From: Anaerolineae bacterium
GTDB lineage: Bacteria; Chloroflexota; Anaerolineae; Aggregatilineales; UBA3940
DNA: 11,366 nt
Direction of reading: 5' to 3'
Assembly (NCBI GenBank): GCA_016926985.1
Contig: JAFGNO010000117.1
Location: forward strand, 1-11,366
The notes beneath the pieces were generated by a model that saw nothing but the letters and a program-made list of their open reading frames with translations, was not told the origin of the DNA and searched no databases. The translations under genes were made by a program, and so were the position numbers. Numbering within the stretch: the stretch's first letter is position 1; each line of letters begins with the position of its first letter. Shown here in pieces: positions 1 through 6,696 of the stretch.

Positions 1-192
1 GTGGTGGTTATAGGGAATGGGGGTAATGATGCCGGGATGCTGCGGGTGGCAGCAATCAGTATTGCCGTTCTGGATCGAGAGGGGTTAAACACGGAGTCGC
101 TCCAGGCTGCCGATATTGTGGTGACTTCGGCTCTGGATGCGCTTGACCTGCTCCTTAAGCCAAAGCGCCTGGTTGCCACGCTTCGGCGCTGA
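1..192 (+). CDS. C-terminal part of a HAD-family soluble P-type ATPase-like protein (5'-truncated)
   Basis: Only the last 63 codons lie in the window, and the frame is open to the left edge, so the GTG at base 1 is probably an internal valine. The visible piece contains GNGGNDAGML, which matches HAD motif IV (GDGxNDxxML), where the two acidic/Asn positions help hold the catalytic magnesium. It is followed by AISIAVL and a segment ending DALDLLLKPKRLVATLRR, a tail I associate with small soluble 'P-type ATPase-like' HAD phosphatases (about 150-160 residues) that lack membrane helices. Motifs I-III would lie upstream of the window, so catalytic competence cannot be judged. The stop codon (190-192) is two bases from the stop codon of the convergent M23 gene. 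Family assignment is fairly firm; the substrate is unknown. Confidence 0.75.
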   Translation: MVVIGNGGNDAGMLRVAAISIAVLDREGLNTESLQAADIVVTSALDALDLLLKPKRLVATLRR

Positions 193-194
193 GT

Positions 195-998
195 TCACCC
201 ACCACCAGCACCCAGTATAGCTTCCTCGCAAAGCGGAGAGAGGGTACAGGCCGGAACGCTCTCTGCGCAGGCATAATTCACTGCCATACCCAGGTAGCGG
301 GATGGGTCGATGGTGTTGTCAAATTCCAGCTCGTTAGTATAGAAGCCGTTGCCATCATCCAACACGACCGAAAAGTGCAGGTGCACCCAGACTTCGCGTA
401 AAGGGTTCCCACTGAAGTTTCCTGTATACCCCAGCAGTGTCCCCTGTTCAACAAAAAACTCTCGCGTTCCTGGCGGGAAAGCCTCTGAGATGAAGTCTGC
501 CGTGCCTGATTTGTCTGCCATGTGGGTGTAGTACAGCCATATCTGGCGGGTTGGGTCAAAAGGGTCTTCCGGCACACGGATGATCAGCGAGCTTCGCCAG
601 GTTTCCTCGCGCGTTACATATCCGTCATAGGCAGCATAAATGGGTGTTGTCCCCGGCTCACCCGGGCTGAAAATGTCAATCCCCTGGTGGCGGTTGCTGG
701 TCGAGTAAGGGGCGCGCGGATCAGCATAAAACAGCCCAATATACCCATCTGCAGGCAGGATAAAAGGTGCGCCGGGGCAGCGCTCACGCTGTTCGGTGAT
801 CAAGGCTGCACGCGAGGCTTCATTGCCCGTTCCCCAGGTGATGAAGTGACGGCTGCGCGGGTCAGCGGCCAGGTGAGTAAGGTGGAAAGCCTGAGACAGC
901 CCGTAAATTACCAGTATGGTAGCTATGCCCCCGCCAATAATCCATAGGCGCCGGGATTGCCGGATTGTTTTGAGATGATTGAGTAGCGTTGTGAACAT
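195..998 (-). CDS. Membrane-anchored M23 (LytM/peptidoglycan endopeptidase) family protein
   Basis: A 267-residue protein with a basic N-terminus (RQSRR) and one hydrophobic segment at about residues 19-38, so it is probably anchored with its bulk outside the membrane. The M23 zinc-peptidase signature is complete: H104xxxD108 in HQGIDIF, a Tyr-Thr-His at 157-159, and H206-L-H208 in VHLHF. By family knowledge H104, D108 and H208 bind zinc, and H159 and H206 assist catalysis, so an active enzyme is expected, cutting peptide cross-bridges or another extracellular peptide. Four cysteines (74, 244, 251, 257), three of them in the C-terminal tail, could form disulfides. The ATG start is preceded only by a weak GGA on the minus strand. 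It is divergent from the HEWTH membrane protein (71-base gap), another predicted envelope metallopeptidase, and convergent with the HAD gene. No LysM, SH3 or coiled-coil targeting domain is visible. Confidence 0.85.
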   Translation of the reverse strand: MFTTLLNHLKTIRQSRRLWIIGGGIATILVIYGLSQAFHLTHLAADPRSRHFITWGTGNEASRAALITEQRERCPGAPFILPADGYIGLFYADPRAPYSTSNRHQGIDIFSPGEPGTTPIYAAYDGYVTREETWRSSLIIRVPEDPFDPTRQIWLYYTHMADKSGTADFISEAFPPGTREFFVEQGTLLGYTGNFSGNPLREVWVHLHFSVVLDDGNGFYTNELEFDNTIDPSRYLGMAVNYACAESVPACTLSPLCEEAILGAGGG

Positions 999-1069
999 AG
1001 GTTTCCGTATATAGTAAGTTTACCGCCCCGGCGGCGTGTTGCCATCTGCAAGATAGCAGAGGGATATTG

Positions 1070-2461
1070 ATGGTTGTATACTCACCTAAAGCCTTTTCAC
1101 AGGGATTTGCGGTGCCTGGAACCATCAAGCAGGTTTATCAAGGCGTCATAACGCTGCTGGGTAAAGTAAACTGGGGCGCGTTCTTTCGCGTTGCCTGGTG
1201 GTTGATTTGCGCCACCATTTTCCTGATTGCAGTCCCTGGCATGCGGCCCGATACACAGAGCACCACCTTCCAGGCGCTGGGTCAGGCCAGGGAGTACCTG
1301 TTCAATTTTGTGGAATGGGAAGCGGGGGCCCTTGCTGATAAGGGCCTGAATGCCACCTTACAGCCACAGAAATATCTTGAGGAAGAGGCGCGTTCCCAGT
1401 TTGTGCGGGACTACTTGGTACTGGTTGGTGAGATCCGGGAACTTGACTCACAGGTGGAAGCCATTTATGTTGATCCGGCTGTTGATAACCCGGAGGTGGC
1501 AAGCGCAGACCTGCGGGAACAGCGGGATGCGCTTCGGGCTGAACAACAGGAAAAACAGGCGCTGGCAGAGGCGATCATCCAGGCGCAGGTGTCTGAACTG
1601 CTTGTGGACAATGGGTTCGGAGTCACAGGGCAGGTGCTGCCACCGGTGACCATCCGGTTTGCCCAACTGCCCACAATGTTGATCGTCTCACCGCGAGACC
1701 GGATCGAGCGCATTGGCGCTTATACGCTGGAATATGGGCTAACGGTTGACCAGAGAGAGGCGATTGAGGCCGGAGTTGACAGTGAGATGGGGGTTTCATC
1801 GCTGGTCGTTCCGATTGGTGGCCTCGGGTTTTGGCCTGCAATGCTGTATGAGACGAGCAACCTGCCCTATGTATTTGAAGTAGCAGCTCATGAGTGGACA
1901 CATCACTATCTAACCTTTTATCCACTTGGATTCAACTATGGCGTGACTCCTGAGCTGTATACCATGAATGAAACGGTTGCCAGCATTGTCGGGACCGAGA
2001 TCGCATGGGCCGTTCTTGACCGGTACTATCCCGATCTGGCACCGGAGCCGCCGGACTATACTCCTCAAGAAACCTCATCCACCGAACCGGCAACGCCAGA
2101 GTCGCCCCCAGTGTTTGATTACCGAACAGAGATGCGAGAAACGCGCATTCGGGTAGATGAACTGCTGGCAGAAGGGAAGATTGGGGAAGCGGAGAGCTAT
2201 ATGGAGGCCCGGCGGCAGGTGTTTGTGGCTAATGGTTACCAGATCAGGAAGATCAACCAGGCCTATTTTGCGTTTTATGGTGCCTATGCCGATCAGCCGG
2301 GAGCCACCGGATCAGACCCGATTGGCCCTGCCTTGCGAGAGCTGCGCTACTACTCTGAATCGCTTCACGAATACGTGACCCTCGTACGGGGATTAACCCG
2401 CTTTGAGGAAGTGCAAGCGATCCTTGAAGAGCGCCGGACAGGAGGTGGGCAGGGTGGGTGA
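1070..2461 (+). CDS. Predicted membrane-anchored gluzincin-like zinc metallopeptidase (HEWTH), function unknown
   Basis: 463 residues from the ATG at 1070. An in-frame TTG at 1067 is possible, but AGAGGG at 1058-1063 is spaced six bases from the ATG and favours it. One hydrophobic segment lies at about residues 41-58. A charged, Gln/Glu-rich, probably coiled-coil stretch follows at about 100-175, then a globular region. HEWTHH (H274, E275, H278) fits the zinc motif HExxH. MNETVASIVGTEI downstream supplies E301 as a plausible third ligand, the gluzincin arrangement. The HExxH...NE(S/T)xA layout and a C-terminal helix with INQAYFAFYGAY resemble the predicted aminopeptidase family COG4324/PF10023, but the resemblance is from memory and distant. 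A Pro/Glu/Thr-rich linker (about 323-349) separates the putative catalytic part from the C-terminal helical part. The prmC ribosome-binding site and start lie inside its last codons, so the two are probably co-transcribed. Substrate and role are unknown. Confidence 0.7.
   Translation: MVVYSPKAFSQGFAVPGTIKQVYQGVITLLGKVNWGAFFRVAWWLICATIFLIAVPGMRPDTQSTTFQALGQAREYLFNFVEWEAGALADKGLNATLQPQKYLEEEARSQFVRDYLVLVGEIRELDSQVEAIYVDPAVDNPEVASADLREQRDALRAEQQEKQALAEAIIQAQVSELLVDNGFGVTGQVLPPVTIRFAQLPTMLIVSPRDRIERIGAYTLEYGLTVDQREAIEAGVDSEMGVSSLVVPIGGLGFWPAMLYETSNLPYVFEVAAHEWTHHYLTFYPLGFNYGVTPELYTMNETVASIVGTEIAWAVLDRYYPDLAPEPPDYTPQETSSTEPATPESPPVFDYRTEMRETRIRVDELLAEGKIGEAESYMEARRQVFVANGYQIRKINQAYFAFYGAYADQPGATGSDPIGPALRELRYYSESLHEYVTLVRGLTRFEEVQAILEERRTGGGQGG
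2440..2445 (+). promoter_or_regulatory. Shine-Dalgarno AGGAGG deciding the prmC start
   Basis: A perfect AGGAGG inside the last codons of the HEWTH membrane protein gene lies eight bases before GTG 2454. It supports that GTG over the TTG at 2403, which would add 17 residues unlike PrmC. The GTG at 2445 overlaps the motif itself and can be discounted. Confidence 0.7.
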
Positions 2462-3320
2462 AGGGCAGCTTCCGGAGACTGTTGGCGCGGCGCTGGGCGA
2501 TGCCCGTGGCATTTACTCCACAGGGGGAACGCGTCTGACACCCGCCACGGCGCAGGCGCTGCTGGCTTATGTGGTGGGGCAGAACAGGGCCTGGGTGCTT
2601 ACCCATCCTGAGGCATTGCTTACCCATGAACAGTCGGCTCGTTATATGGCTTTGCTGCTGCACGCGGCTTCCGGGACGCCTCTCCCCTATCTAATCGGCG
2701 AGCAGGAATTCTATGGTATGTGGTTTCGTGTTTCTCCAGAGGTTTTGATCCCGCGCCCGGAGACCGAGAGCCTGGTTGGGATCGTGCTGGACTGGGTAAA
2801 ACAGCGCAGTACGACATCTCCCCGGATAGTTGATATTGGGACAGGGAGCGGGATCATCGCGATCACCCTGGCGGCGAAACTGCCGGATGCACAGGTTTCA
2901 GCTACGGATGTGTCCGAGGAGGCGCTTGCGATTGCCCGGGAGAATGCCATCCGACATGGCGTGCAGGACCGGGTGCATGTGCAGTATGGCGACATTTTTG
3001 AAGGCATTAACGATTCGTTTGATGTCATAGCTGCCAATCTCCCCTACATTAACCAGGAAGAACTAACCGCACTGGAAGTCGGGCGTTGGGAACCGCGTGT
3101 TGCGCTGGATGGCGGCGCAGATGGCCTGTCGCTGATCCGGCGGCTGCTGAGAGAGAGCCCGCCCCGGCTCCATCAGCCGGGGCTGCTGGCGCTGGAGATT
3201 GGCTACGACCAGGGCGAGAGGGCGCTGGCGCTCTGCCGCGAAGCTTTTCCTGGGGCAGATGTAACCCTCCACGCTGATCTTGCCGGACTGGATCGCATTG
3301 TCCGGGTGGAACTGGCATGA
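2454..3320 (+). CDS. prmC: Peptide chain release factor N5-glutamine methyltransferase
   Basis: 288 residues from GTG 2454, the usual PrmC length. The enzyme uses S-adenosylmethionine to methylate the glutamine of the GGQ motif of RF1 and RF2, raising termination efficiency. Family marks from the GTG start: PLPYLIGEQEFYG (about 77-89) and LIPRPETE (98-105) of the N-terminal release-factor-binding part, then the SAM-binding VDIGTGSG (126-133) and NLPY (195-198) at the position of the usual catalytic NPPY. The first proline being leucine is a variant of the motif; the Asn and the second Pro-Tyr remain. The start codon lies inside the upstream gene (eight-base overlap), and the stop shares ATGA with tsaC, so all three are probably translationally coupled. 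Its substrate RF1 is encoded two genes downstream. Confidence 0.93.
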   Translation: MGEGQLPETVGAALGDARGIYSTGGTRLTPATAQALLAYVVGQNRAWVLTHPEALLTHEQSARYMALLLHAASGTPLPYLIGEQEFYGMWFRVSPEVLIPRPETESLVGIVLDWVKQRSTTSPRIVDIGTGSGIIAITLAAKLPDAQVSATDVSEEALAIARENAIRHGVQDRVHVQYGDIFEGINDSFDVIAANLPYINQEELTALEVGRWEPRVALDGGADGLSLIRRLLRESPPRLHQPGLLALEIGYDQGERALALCREAFPGADVTLHADLAGLDRIVRVELA

Positions 3321-3952
3321 CCGAGTGGGTGTCCGTCGATCACCCGCAGGCGGGAGAAAAAGCCGCATGGGTCATTCGAGGTGGGGGGCTGCTCATTCTT
3401 CCGACTGATACGGTATATGGTGTCGCTGCCGATCCCTGGCAGCCTGCAGCAGTTGCCGCGATTTATGAGGCCAAGAGGCGTCCTCCAGATCGTGCGATAC
3501 CGATCCTGCTGGCCGATCAAACAGATATGACCCTGGTCAGCCGGGATATACCCAGAACAGCCTGTCAACTTGCAGAAGCCTTCTGGCCCGGCCCGCTGAC
3601 AATTGCTGTTCCTCGCCTTGATATTGTCCCGACTATTGTTTCTTCGCTACCAACAATTGGTCTGCGTGTGCCCGATCACGAAGGCACCCGCGACGTTATC
3701 CGTGCCTGCGGTGGCGTGCTGGCTGTTACAAGCGCCAATCGATCAGGGCTGGTCGAGGCGATGATGGCCGAAGATGCCGCTCTCTGGTTAGGTAATGCTG
3801 TTGCCCTGGTGCTGGATGGTGGCCTGTGTCAGGGTGGGCTGCCATCCACCGTAGTGGAGGCAGGTGCGGAAGGGGTGCGTATTGTGCGGCACGGGCCACT
3901 GAGCGTAGAAGACCTGGAGGAGGTTCTGGGACACGGCAGCGTCACAGGATAA
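3317..3952 (+). CDS. tsaC: L-threonylcarbamoyladenylate synthase (TsaC/Sua5/YrdC family)
   Basis: 211 residues. This cytosolic enzyme condenses threonine, bicarbonate and ATP to threonylcarbamoyl-AMP, the donor for the t6A37 modification of ANN-decoding tRNAs. The YrdC-fold marks are in order: LPTDTVYGVAADP (28-40), the KRR-to-Pro-Leu-Leu nucleotide region (53-65), FWPGPLT (89-95), GLRVPDH (115-121), TSANRSG (138-144) and PSTVVE (176-181), ending in VRIVRHG. The length fits a YrdC-only (TsaC-like) protein, without the extra C-terminal Sua5 domain. The ATG at 3317 overlaps the prmC stop (ATGA), indicating coupled translation. The partners TsaB, TsaD and TsaE are not in the window. The symbol could equally be written sua5 or ywlC. 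Confidence 0.93.
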   Translation: MTEWVSVDHPQAGEKAAWVIRGGGLLILPTDTVYGVAADPWQPAAVAAIYEAKRRPPDRAIPILLADQTDMTLVSRDIPRTACQLAEAFWPGPLTIAVPRLDIVPTIVSSLPTIGLRVPDHEGTRDVIRACGGVLAVTSANRSGLVEAMMAEDAALWLGNAVALVLDGGLCQGGLPSTVVEAGAEGVRIVRHGPLSVEDLEEVLGHGSVTG

Positions 3953-3975
3953 TGGGCCTGGACGTACAACGGATG

Positions 3976-4004
3976 TTGTTGTGTGCCTGGGAGCCTGATA
4001 TAAT
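3976..4004 (+). promoter_or_regulatory. Sigma70-type promoter for prfA
   Basis: A perfect TATAAT at 3999-4004 is preceded, across a 17-base spacer, by TTGTTG at 3976-3981 (first three bases of TTGACA match). Transcription would start near 4010-4012, giving a leader of about 54 bases before the prfA ATG. It lies just after the tsaC stop, so prfA and the LmbE gene can be expressed independently of the prmC-tsaC run, although read-through is not excluded. Confidence 0.65.
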
Positions 4005-4016
4005 GAGGACACTATT

Positions 4017-4039
4017 CGCCCCGGCGTTTTTGCGGGGCG
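4017..4039 (+). promoter_or_regulatory. 5'-leader hairpin of prfA
   Basis: CGCCCCG (4017-4023) pairs perfectly with CGGGGCG (4033-4039) around a nine-base loop containing five T. It would begin about six bases into the predicted transcript. There is no T-run after the right arm, so it does not look like an ordinary intrinsic terminator; a 5'-end mRNA stabiliser or leader regulatory element is more likely. It could still weakly terminate transcripts arriving from tsaC. Confidence 0.45.
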
Positions 4040-4064
4040 TCATTTGTGTGGAGTACAGAATACC

Positions 4065-5132
4065 ATGTTGGAAAAACTGGCTGGAATAGCCAAGCGATAT
4101 GAAGAACTGGGACAGCTAATGGCCGATCCTGAGATGGCAGCAGATTATGAAAAGGTTGCCGAATATGCCCAGGAACGCGCTGCGATCAGGGAACTTGCCG
4201 AGGGATATTTCGAATATGCAGATATTCTTGAGCAAATTGAAGGCGCGAAACAACTCCTCGAAACGGATGATGAAGAGATGCGCGAGCTGGCCTACGAGGA
4301 GATTGCCTCCCTTGAAGCACGGCGTGCTGCGGTAGAAGAAGAGCTGCGTATCCGGCTGTTGCCTAAAGACCCGCGTGACCAGAAAAACGTGATTATGGAG
4401 ATTCGCGCAGGTGCTGGTGGTGACGAGGCCGGGCTGTTTGCTGCCGACCTGTTCCGGATGTACACCCGCTATGCCGAGCAGCAGGGCTGGAAGGTGGATG
4501 TCCTGGACAGCCACGAAACGGGTGTTGGCGGGTTCAAGGAAGTGGTCTTCCAGATCAAAGGCAAGGGAGCTTTCTCTCGCCTGAAATATGAGAGCGGGGT
4601 CCACCGTGTGCAGCGGGTGCCGGTCACAGAGAGCCAGGGTCGCATCCATACCAGCACAGCAACCGTTGCCGTGCTGGCCGAGATGGACGAGGTAGATATT
4701 CAGATAAACCAGAGCGAGCTGGAGGTGGATACTTTCCGGGCTGGCGGCGCAGGTGGTCAGCATGTTCAGAAGAATGAGACAGCCATTCGCATCACCCATA
4801 AACCGACCGGTATGGTGGTGCAATGCCAGGATGAGCGCAGCAAGACTCAGAACCTTGAACGGGCGATGAGTATTTTGCGCGCCCGGCTGTACGACATTGA
4901 GCAGCAGCGGATCTGGGACGAGCAGGACGCGGAGCGGCGGTCGATGGTGGGAAGCGGGGATCGTGCCGAGAAAATTCGCACCTATAACTACCCGCAGAGC
5001 CGGGTGACGGATCACCGTATCAATATGAGCAACTATAATCTGCCGGTTGTGATGAATGGGGATATTGACGAGTTTATCGATGAGCTTGCCACCCGCGACC
5101 AGGCTGAGAAGCTGCAACGGGCAGGCATCTGA
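4065..5132 (+). CDS. prfA: Peptide chain release factor 1 (RF1)
   Basis: 355 residues from ATG 4065, with GGAG at 4050-4053 upstream. An in-frame TTG at 4044 would add seven residues not typical of RF1, which normally starts MLEKL as here. RF1 recognises UAA and UAG in the ribosomal A site and triggers hydrolysis of peptidyl-tRNA. Domain order is normal: helical N-terminal domain (to about 100), AGAGGDEAGLFAADL core (115-129), the stop-codon-reading tripeptide P-V-T (186-188, PxT of the RF1 class) within RVQRVPVTESQGRIHTS, and the catalytic GGQ (230-232) in GAGGQHVQKNETA. The usual HVN after GGQ is HVQ here. The CQDERSKTQN and YNYPQSRVTDHR blocks follow. RF1 rather than RF2 is clear from PxT. 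PrmC, which methylates the GGQ glutamine, is encoded upstream. The LmbE gene follows after 15 bases. Confidence 0.97.
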   Translation: MLEKLAGIAKRYEELGQLMADPEMAADYEKVAEYAQERAAIRELAEGYFEYADILEQIEGAKQLLETDDEEMRELAYEEIASLEARRAAVEEELRIRLLPKDPRDQKNVIMEIRAGAGGDEAGLFAADLFRMYTRYAEQQGWKVDVLDSHETGVGGFKEVVFQIKGKGAFSRLKYESGVHRVQRVPVTESQGRIHTSTATVAVLAEMDEVDIQINQSELEVDTFRAGGAGGQHVQKNETAIRITHKPTGMVVQCQDERSKTQNLERAMSILRARLYDIEQQRIWDEQDAERRSMVGSGDRAEKIRTYNYPQSRVTDHRINMSNYNLPVVMNGDIDEFIDELATRDQAEKLQRAGI

Positions 5133-5147
5133 TATGGCCGGCCATTG

Positions 5148-5954
5148 ATGACCATTGACTGGCCAGAAACGCAGCGCATTTACCTGTCCCCGCATCTGGA
5201 TGACGTAATCCTGAGCTGCGGGGGCACTGTTTATATACAGAGCAAACAGGGCAAATCGGTCGCAGTTGTCAGCATATTTGCCGCGAGCCCGCCATCTAAC
5301 TATAAGTTATCCCCATTAGCAAGGCAGCTCCATGAGCGGTGGCAGGCATCTGCACCAGTAGGCGTCGATTTCTCCGATCCGCCGCAGGTCCGGCGGGAAG
5401 AAGACTGCCGATCCTTTTCCTGGCTTGATCCCCGTATCCAGGTTATTCATTTGCCTATTCCCGAATCGATCTATCGTATGGATGGGGAGAACTGGCTCTA
5501 CGACAGCGAAGAGGAAATATTTGGCGATATCCAGCCCGGCGACCCGGCAGTTGGATTGTTGCAAAAGCTGGGGTCTCCCCCTCCCCTGACAACGGTATAC
5601 GCCCCTCTGGGAATTGGCCATCATGTCGATCACCTGCTGGCGTATGAATGGGTACATACCTGGACTTCAGAAGATGTGGTGGTGCGGTATTACGAGGACT
5701 ATCCCTATGCAGGCGATCCTGAGGTGTTTGATCCGGGAACTCTGATCCAAAAGGGGTGGATACCCATGGTAGTAGAGCTGGGTGGGCCGGCACTGGAAGC
5801 AAAAATCCGGGCAATCGCTGCGCATCAATCCCAGATCAGCACTTTCTGGGATGGCGTTGATAGCATGGCCTCCAAAATCCGGGGGTATGCTGCGCGGGTC
5901 GGTGGCGAGCGATACTGGATAAAACCAGGCGCTCAACAAGGTGGCAGGGCATAA
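5148..5954 (+). CDS. PIG-L/LmbE-family deacetylase
   Basis: 268 residues from ATG 5148 (a TTG directly before it is the alternative; no strong ribosome-binding site is visible for either). The PIG-L/LmbE fold is zinc-dependent and usually removes an acetyl group from N-acetylglucosamine-type sugars. The signature SPHLDD (H16, D18, D19) follows the first strand, and GHHVDH (158-162) gives the second histidine ligand region. AHQSQIS (225-231) near the end is another mark of the family. By family knowledge the first Asp of HxDD is the catalytic base and His16, Asp19 and a histidine of HxxH hold zinc. The family includes MshB/BshB thiol-biosynthesis enzymes, antibiotic tailoring enzymes and many of unknown substrate, and nothing here decides between them. 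No signal peptide is seen, so it is probably cytosolic. It starts 15 bases after prfA and is probably co-transcribed with it. Confidence 0.85.
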   Translation: MTIDWPETQRIYLSPHLDDVILSCGGTVYIQSKQGKSVAVVSIFAASPPSNYKLSPLARQLHERWQASAPVGVDFSDPPQVRREEDCRSFSWLDPRIQVIHLPIPESIYRMDGENWLYDSEEEIFGDIQPGDPAVGLLQKLGSPPPLTTVYAPLGIGHHVDHLLAYEWVHTWTSEDVVVRYYEDYPYAGDPEVFDPGTLIQKGWIPMVVELGGPALEAKIRAIAAHQSQISTFWDGVDSMASKIRGYAARVGGERYWIKPGAQQGGRA

Positions 5955-5992
5955 ACAACAACGGCGCACAAACGTGCGCCGTTGTTGTTTAT
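5951..5992. terminator. 19-bp perfect hairpin, probable bidirectional terminator
   Basis: A perfect inverted repeat of 19 base pairs (arms 5951-5969 and 5974-5992) around an AAAC loop. The inner part is GC-rich (GGCGCAC/GTGCGCC) and the outer part AT-rich (AAACAACAA / TTGTTGTTT), which provides a T-rich run on either strand. The left arm includes the LmbE stop codon. It lies between the convergent LmbE and cysC genes and would end both transcripts. Confidence 0.85.
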
Positions 5993-6002
5993 GCAGGATG
6001 TT

Positions 6003-6551
6003 TTACGCCGTCTCAGCCAGCGGGATAAAGTTGTGCTCTTCCAGATAGGCAATGAGTCTGGCGGCACTCTCTTCCGGCGTTTCCTCGTGCGTATTGATGA
6101 CGATCTCGGGGTTGACCGGCTCTTCGTAGGGGTCTGATATCCCGGTGAAGTTCTGGATCTCGCCGGCAATGGCCTTCTGATACATTCCCTTGACATCGCG
6201 CTCTATACAAACCTCAAGCGGGGCATGGATGAAGACCTCGATGAAGCCTGTTGTTTCCTGGCGGATCAGGTCACGGACGGCCTGGTAAGGCGAGATGAAG
6301 CTGGCAATGACGCCAACGCCATTGCGTGAAAGCAGCTTGGCAACGAAGGTAACGCGCTCAATGTTCTTGTCGCGGTCCTCTTTTGAGAAACCCAGATCGC
6401 GGGTTAAGGATTGGCGCACCACGTCGCCGTCCAATCGCTCGATCTTAAGCCCGCGTTCTTTGAGTTCGGCCTCCAGAATTTTTGCAATGGTTGTCTTGCC
6501 TGCGCCAGACAGGCCAGTCATCCAGAGGGTAAATCCCTTTTGTTCTGTCAA
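6003..6551 (-). CDS. cysC: Adenylyl-sulfate kinase (APS kinase)
   Basis: 182 residues from TTG 6551. The enzyme phosphorylates adenosine 5'-phosphosulfate with ATP to give PAPS, for sulfate assimilation or sulfotransfer. The P-loop GLSGAGKT is at 13-20, followed by the APS-binding LDGDVVRQSL (40-49), DLGFSKEDRDKNIERV (52-67), SFISPY (84-89, with the serine of the family signature), and NFTGISDPYEEPVNPE. I chose TTG because GAGG at 6558-6561 on the minus strand sits six bases upstream and the translation MTEQKGFTLWMTG matches the family start. The same frame extends open to 6743, but that would run into the divergent permease gene. No sulfurylase (sat or cysDN) or PAPS reductase is in the window. 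It is divergent from an SLC13 permease, which may bring in sulfate. Confidence 0.95.
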   Translation of the reverse strand: MTEQKGFTLWMTGLSGAGKTTIAKILEAELKERGLKIERLDGDVVRQSLTRDLGFSKEDRDKNIERVTFVAKLLSRNGVGVIASFISPYQAVRDLIRQETTGFIEVFIHAPLEVCIERDVKGMYQKAIAGEIQNFTGISDPYEEPVNPEIVINTHEETPEESAARLIAYLEEHNFIPLAETA

Positions 6552-6589
6552 ATCACACCTCTTATCGTTGGTTATCAATTTGGCGGGGA

Positions 6590-6595
6590 AGTATA
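6590..6595 (-). promoter_or_regulatory. Possible -10 element for cysC
   Basis: On the minus strand this reads TATACT, five of six matches to TATAAT, placing a start near 6583 and a leader of about 30 bases before the TTG codon. No good -35 is visible at 16-19 bases upstream, so this is a weak call; an activator might compensate. Confidence 0.35.
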
Positions 6596-6636
6596 ACCCA
6601 TCTGGTGTGTCGCGGCACATTGAAGCTATGATGCCC

Positions 6637-6665
6637 TGAGCAAAAGGCCAATGGTATGGTACTAT
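6637..6665 (+). promoter_or_regulatory. Weak candidate promoter for the SLC13 permease gene
   Basis: TGAGCA (6637-6642) and TACTAT (6660-6665) are 17 bases apart but match consensus in only three and four positions. I list it because the divergent gap (6552-6696) must hold a start for the permease transcript. The overlap region with the cysC promoter could carry a shared regulator site, but no clear operator palindrome is visible. Confidence 0.22.
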
Positions 6666-6696
6666 ATCGGGTGGAATCTCATGCTGAGGTTGATCT

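Noticed and set aside
1023..1034. GC-rich near-palindrome in the gap between the two metallopeptidase genes
   Set aside because: Five-base arms around only two bases cannot form a stable hairpin, and as an operator it is too short to tell from chance in GC-rich DNA.
2403..2453. Earlier TTG start for prmC
   Set aside because: It lies deep in the upstream gene, lacks a ribosome-binding site and adds 17 residues not seen in PrmC.
4017..4039. Hairpin as the terminator of the prmC-tsaC transcript
   Set aside because: There is no T-run after the right arm and it lies downstream of a good promoter, so a leader element of prfA is more likely.
4116..5195. A 359-codon open frame on the minus strand opposite prfA
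   Set aside because: It mirrors the RF1 gene, whose reading on the plus strand is unmistakable (PxT, GGQ). The antisense translation shows no recognisable domain and no ribosome-binding site.
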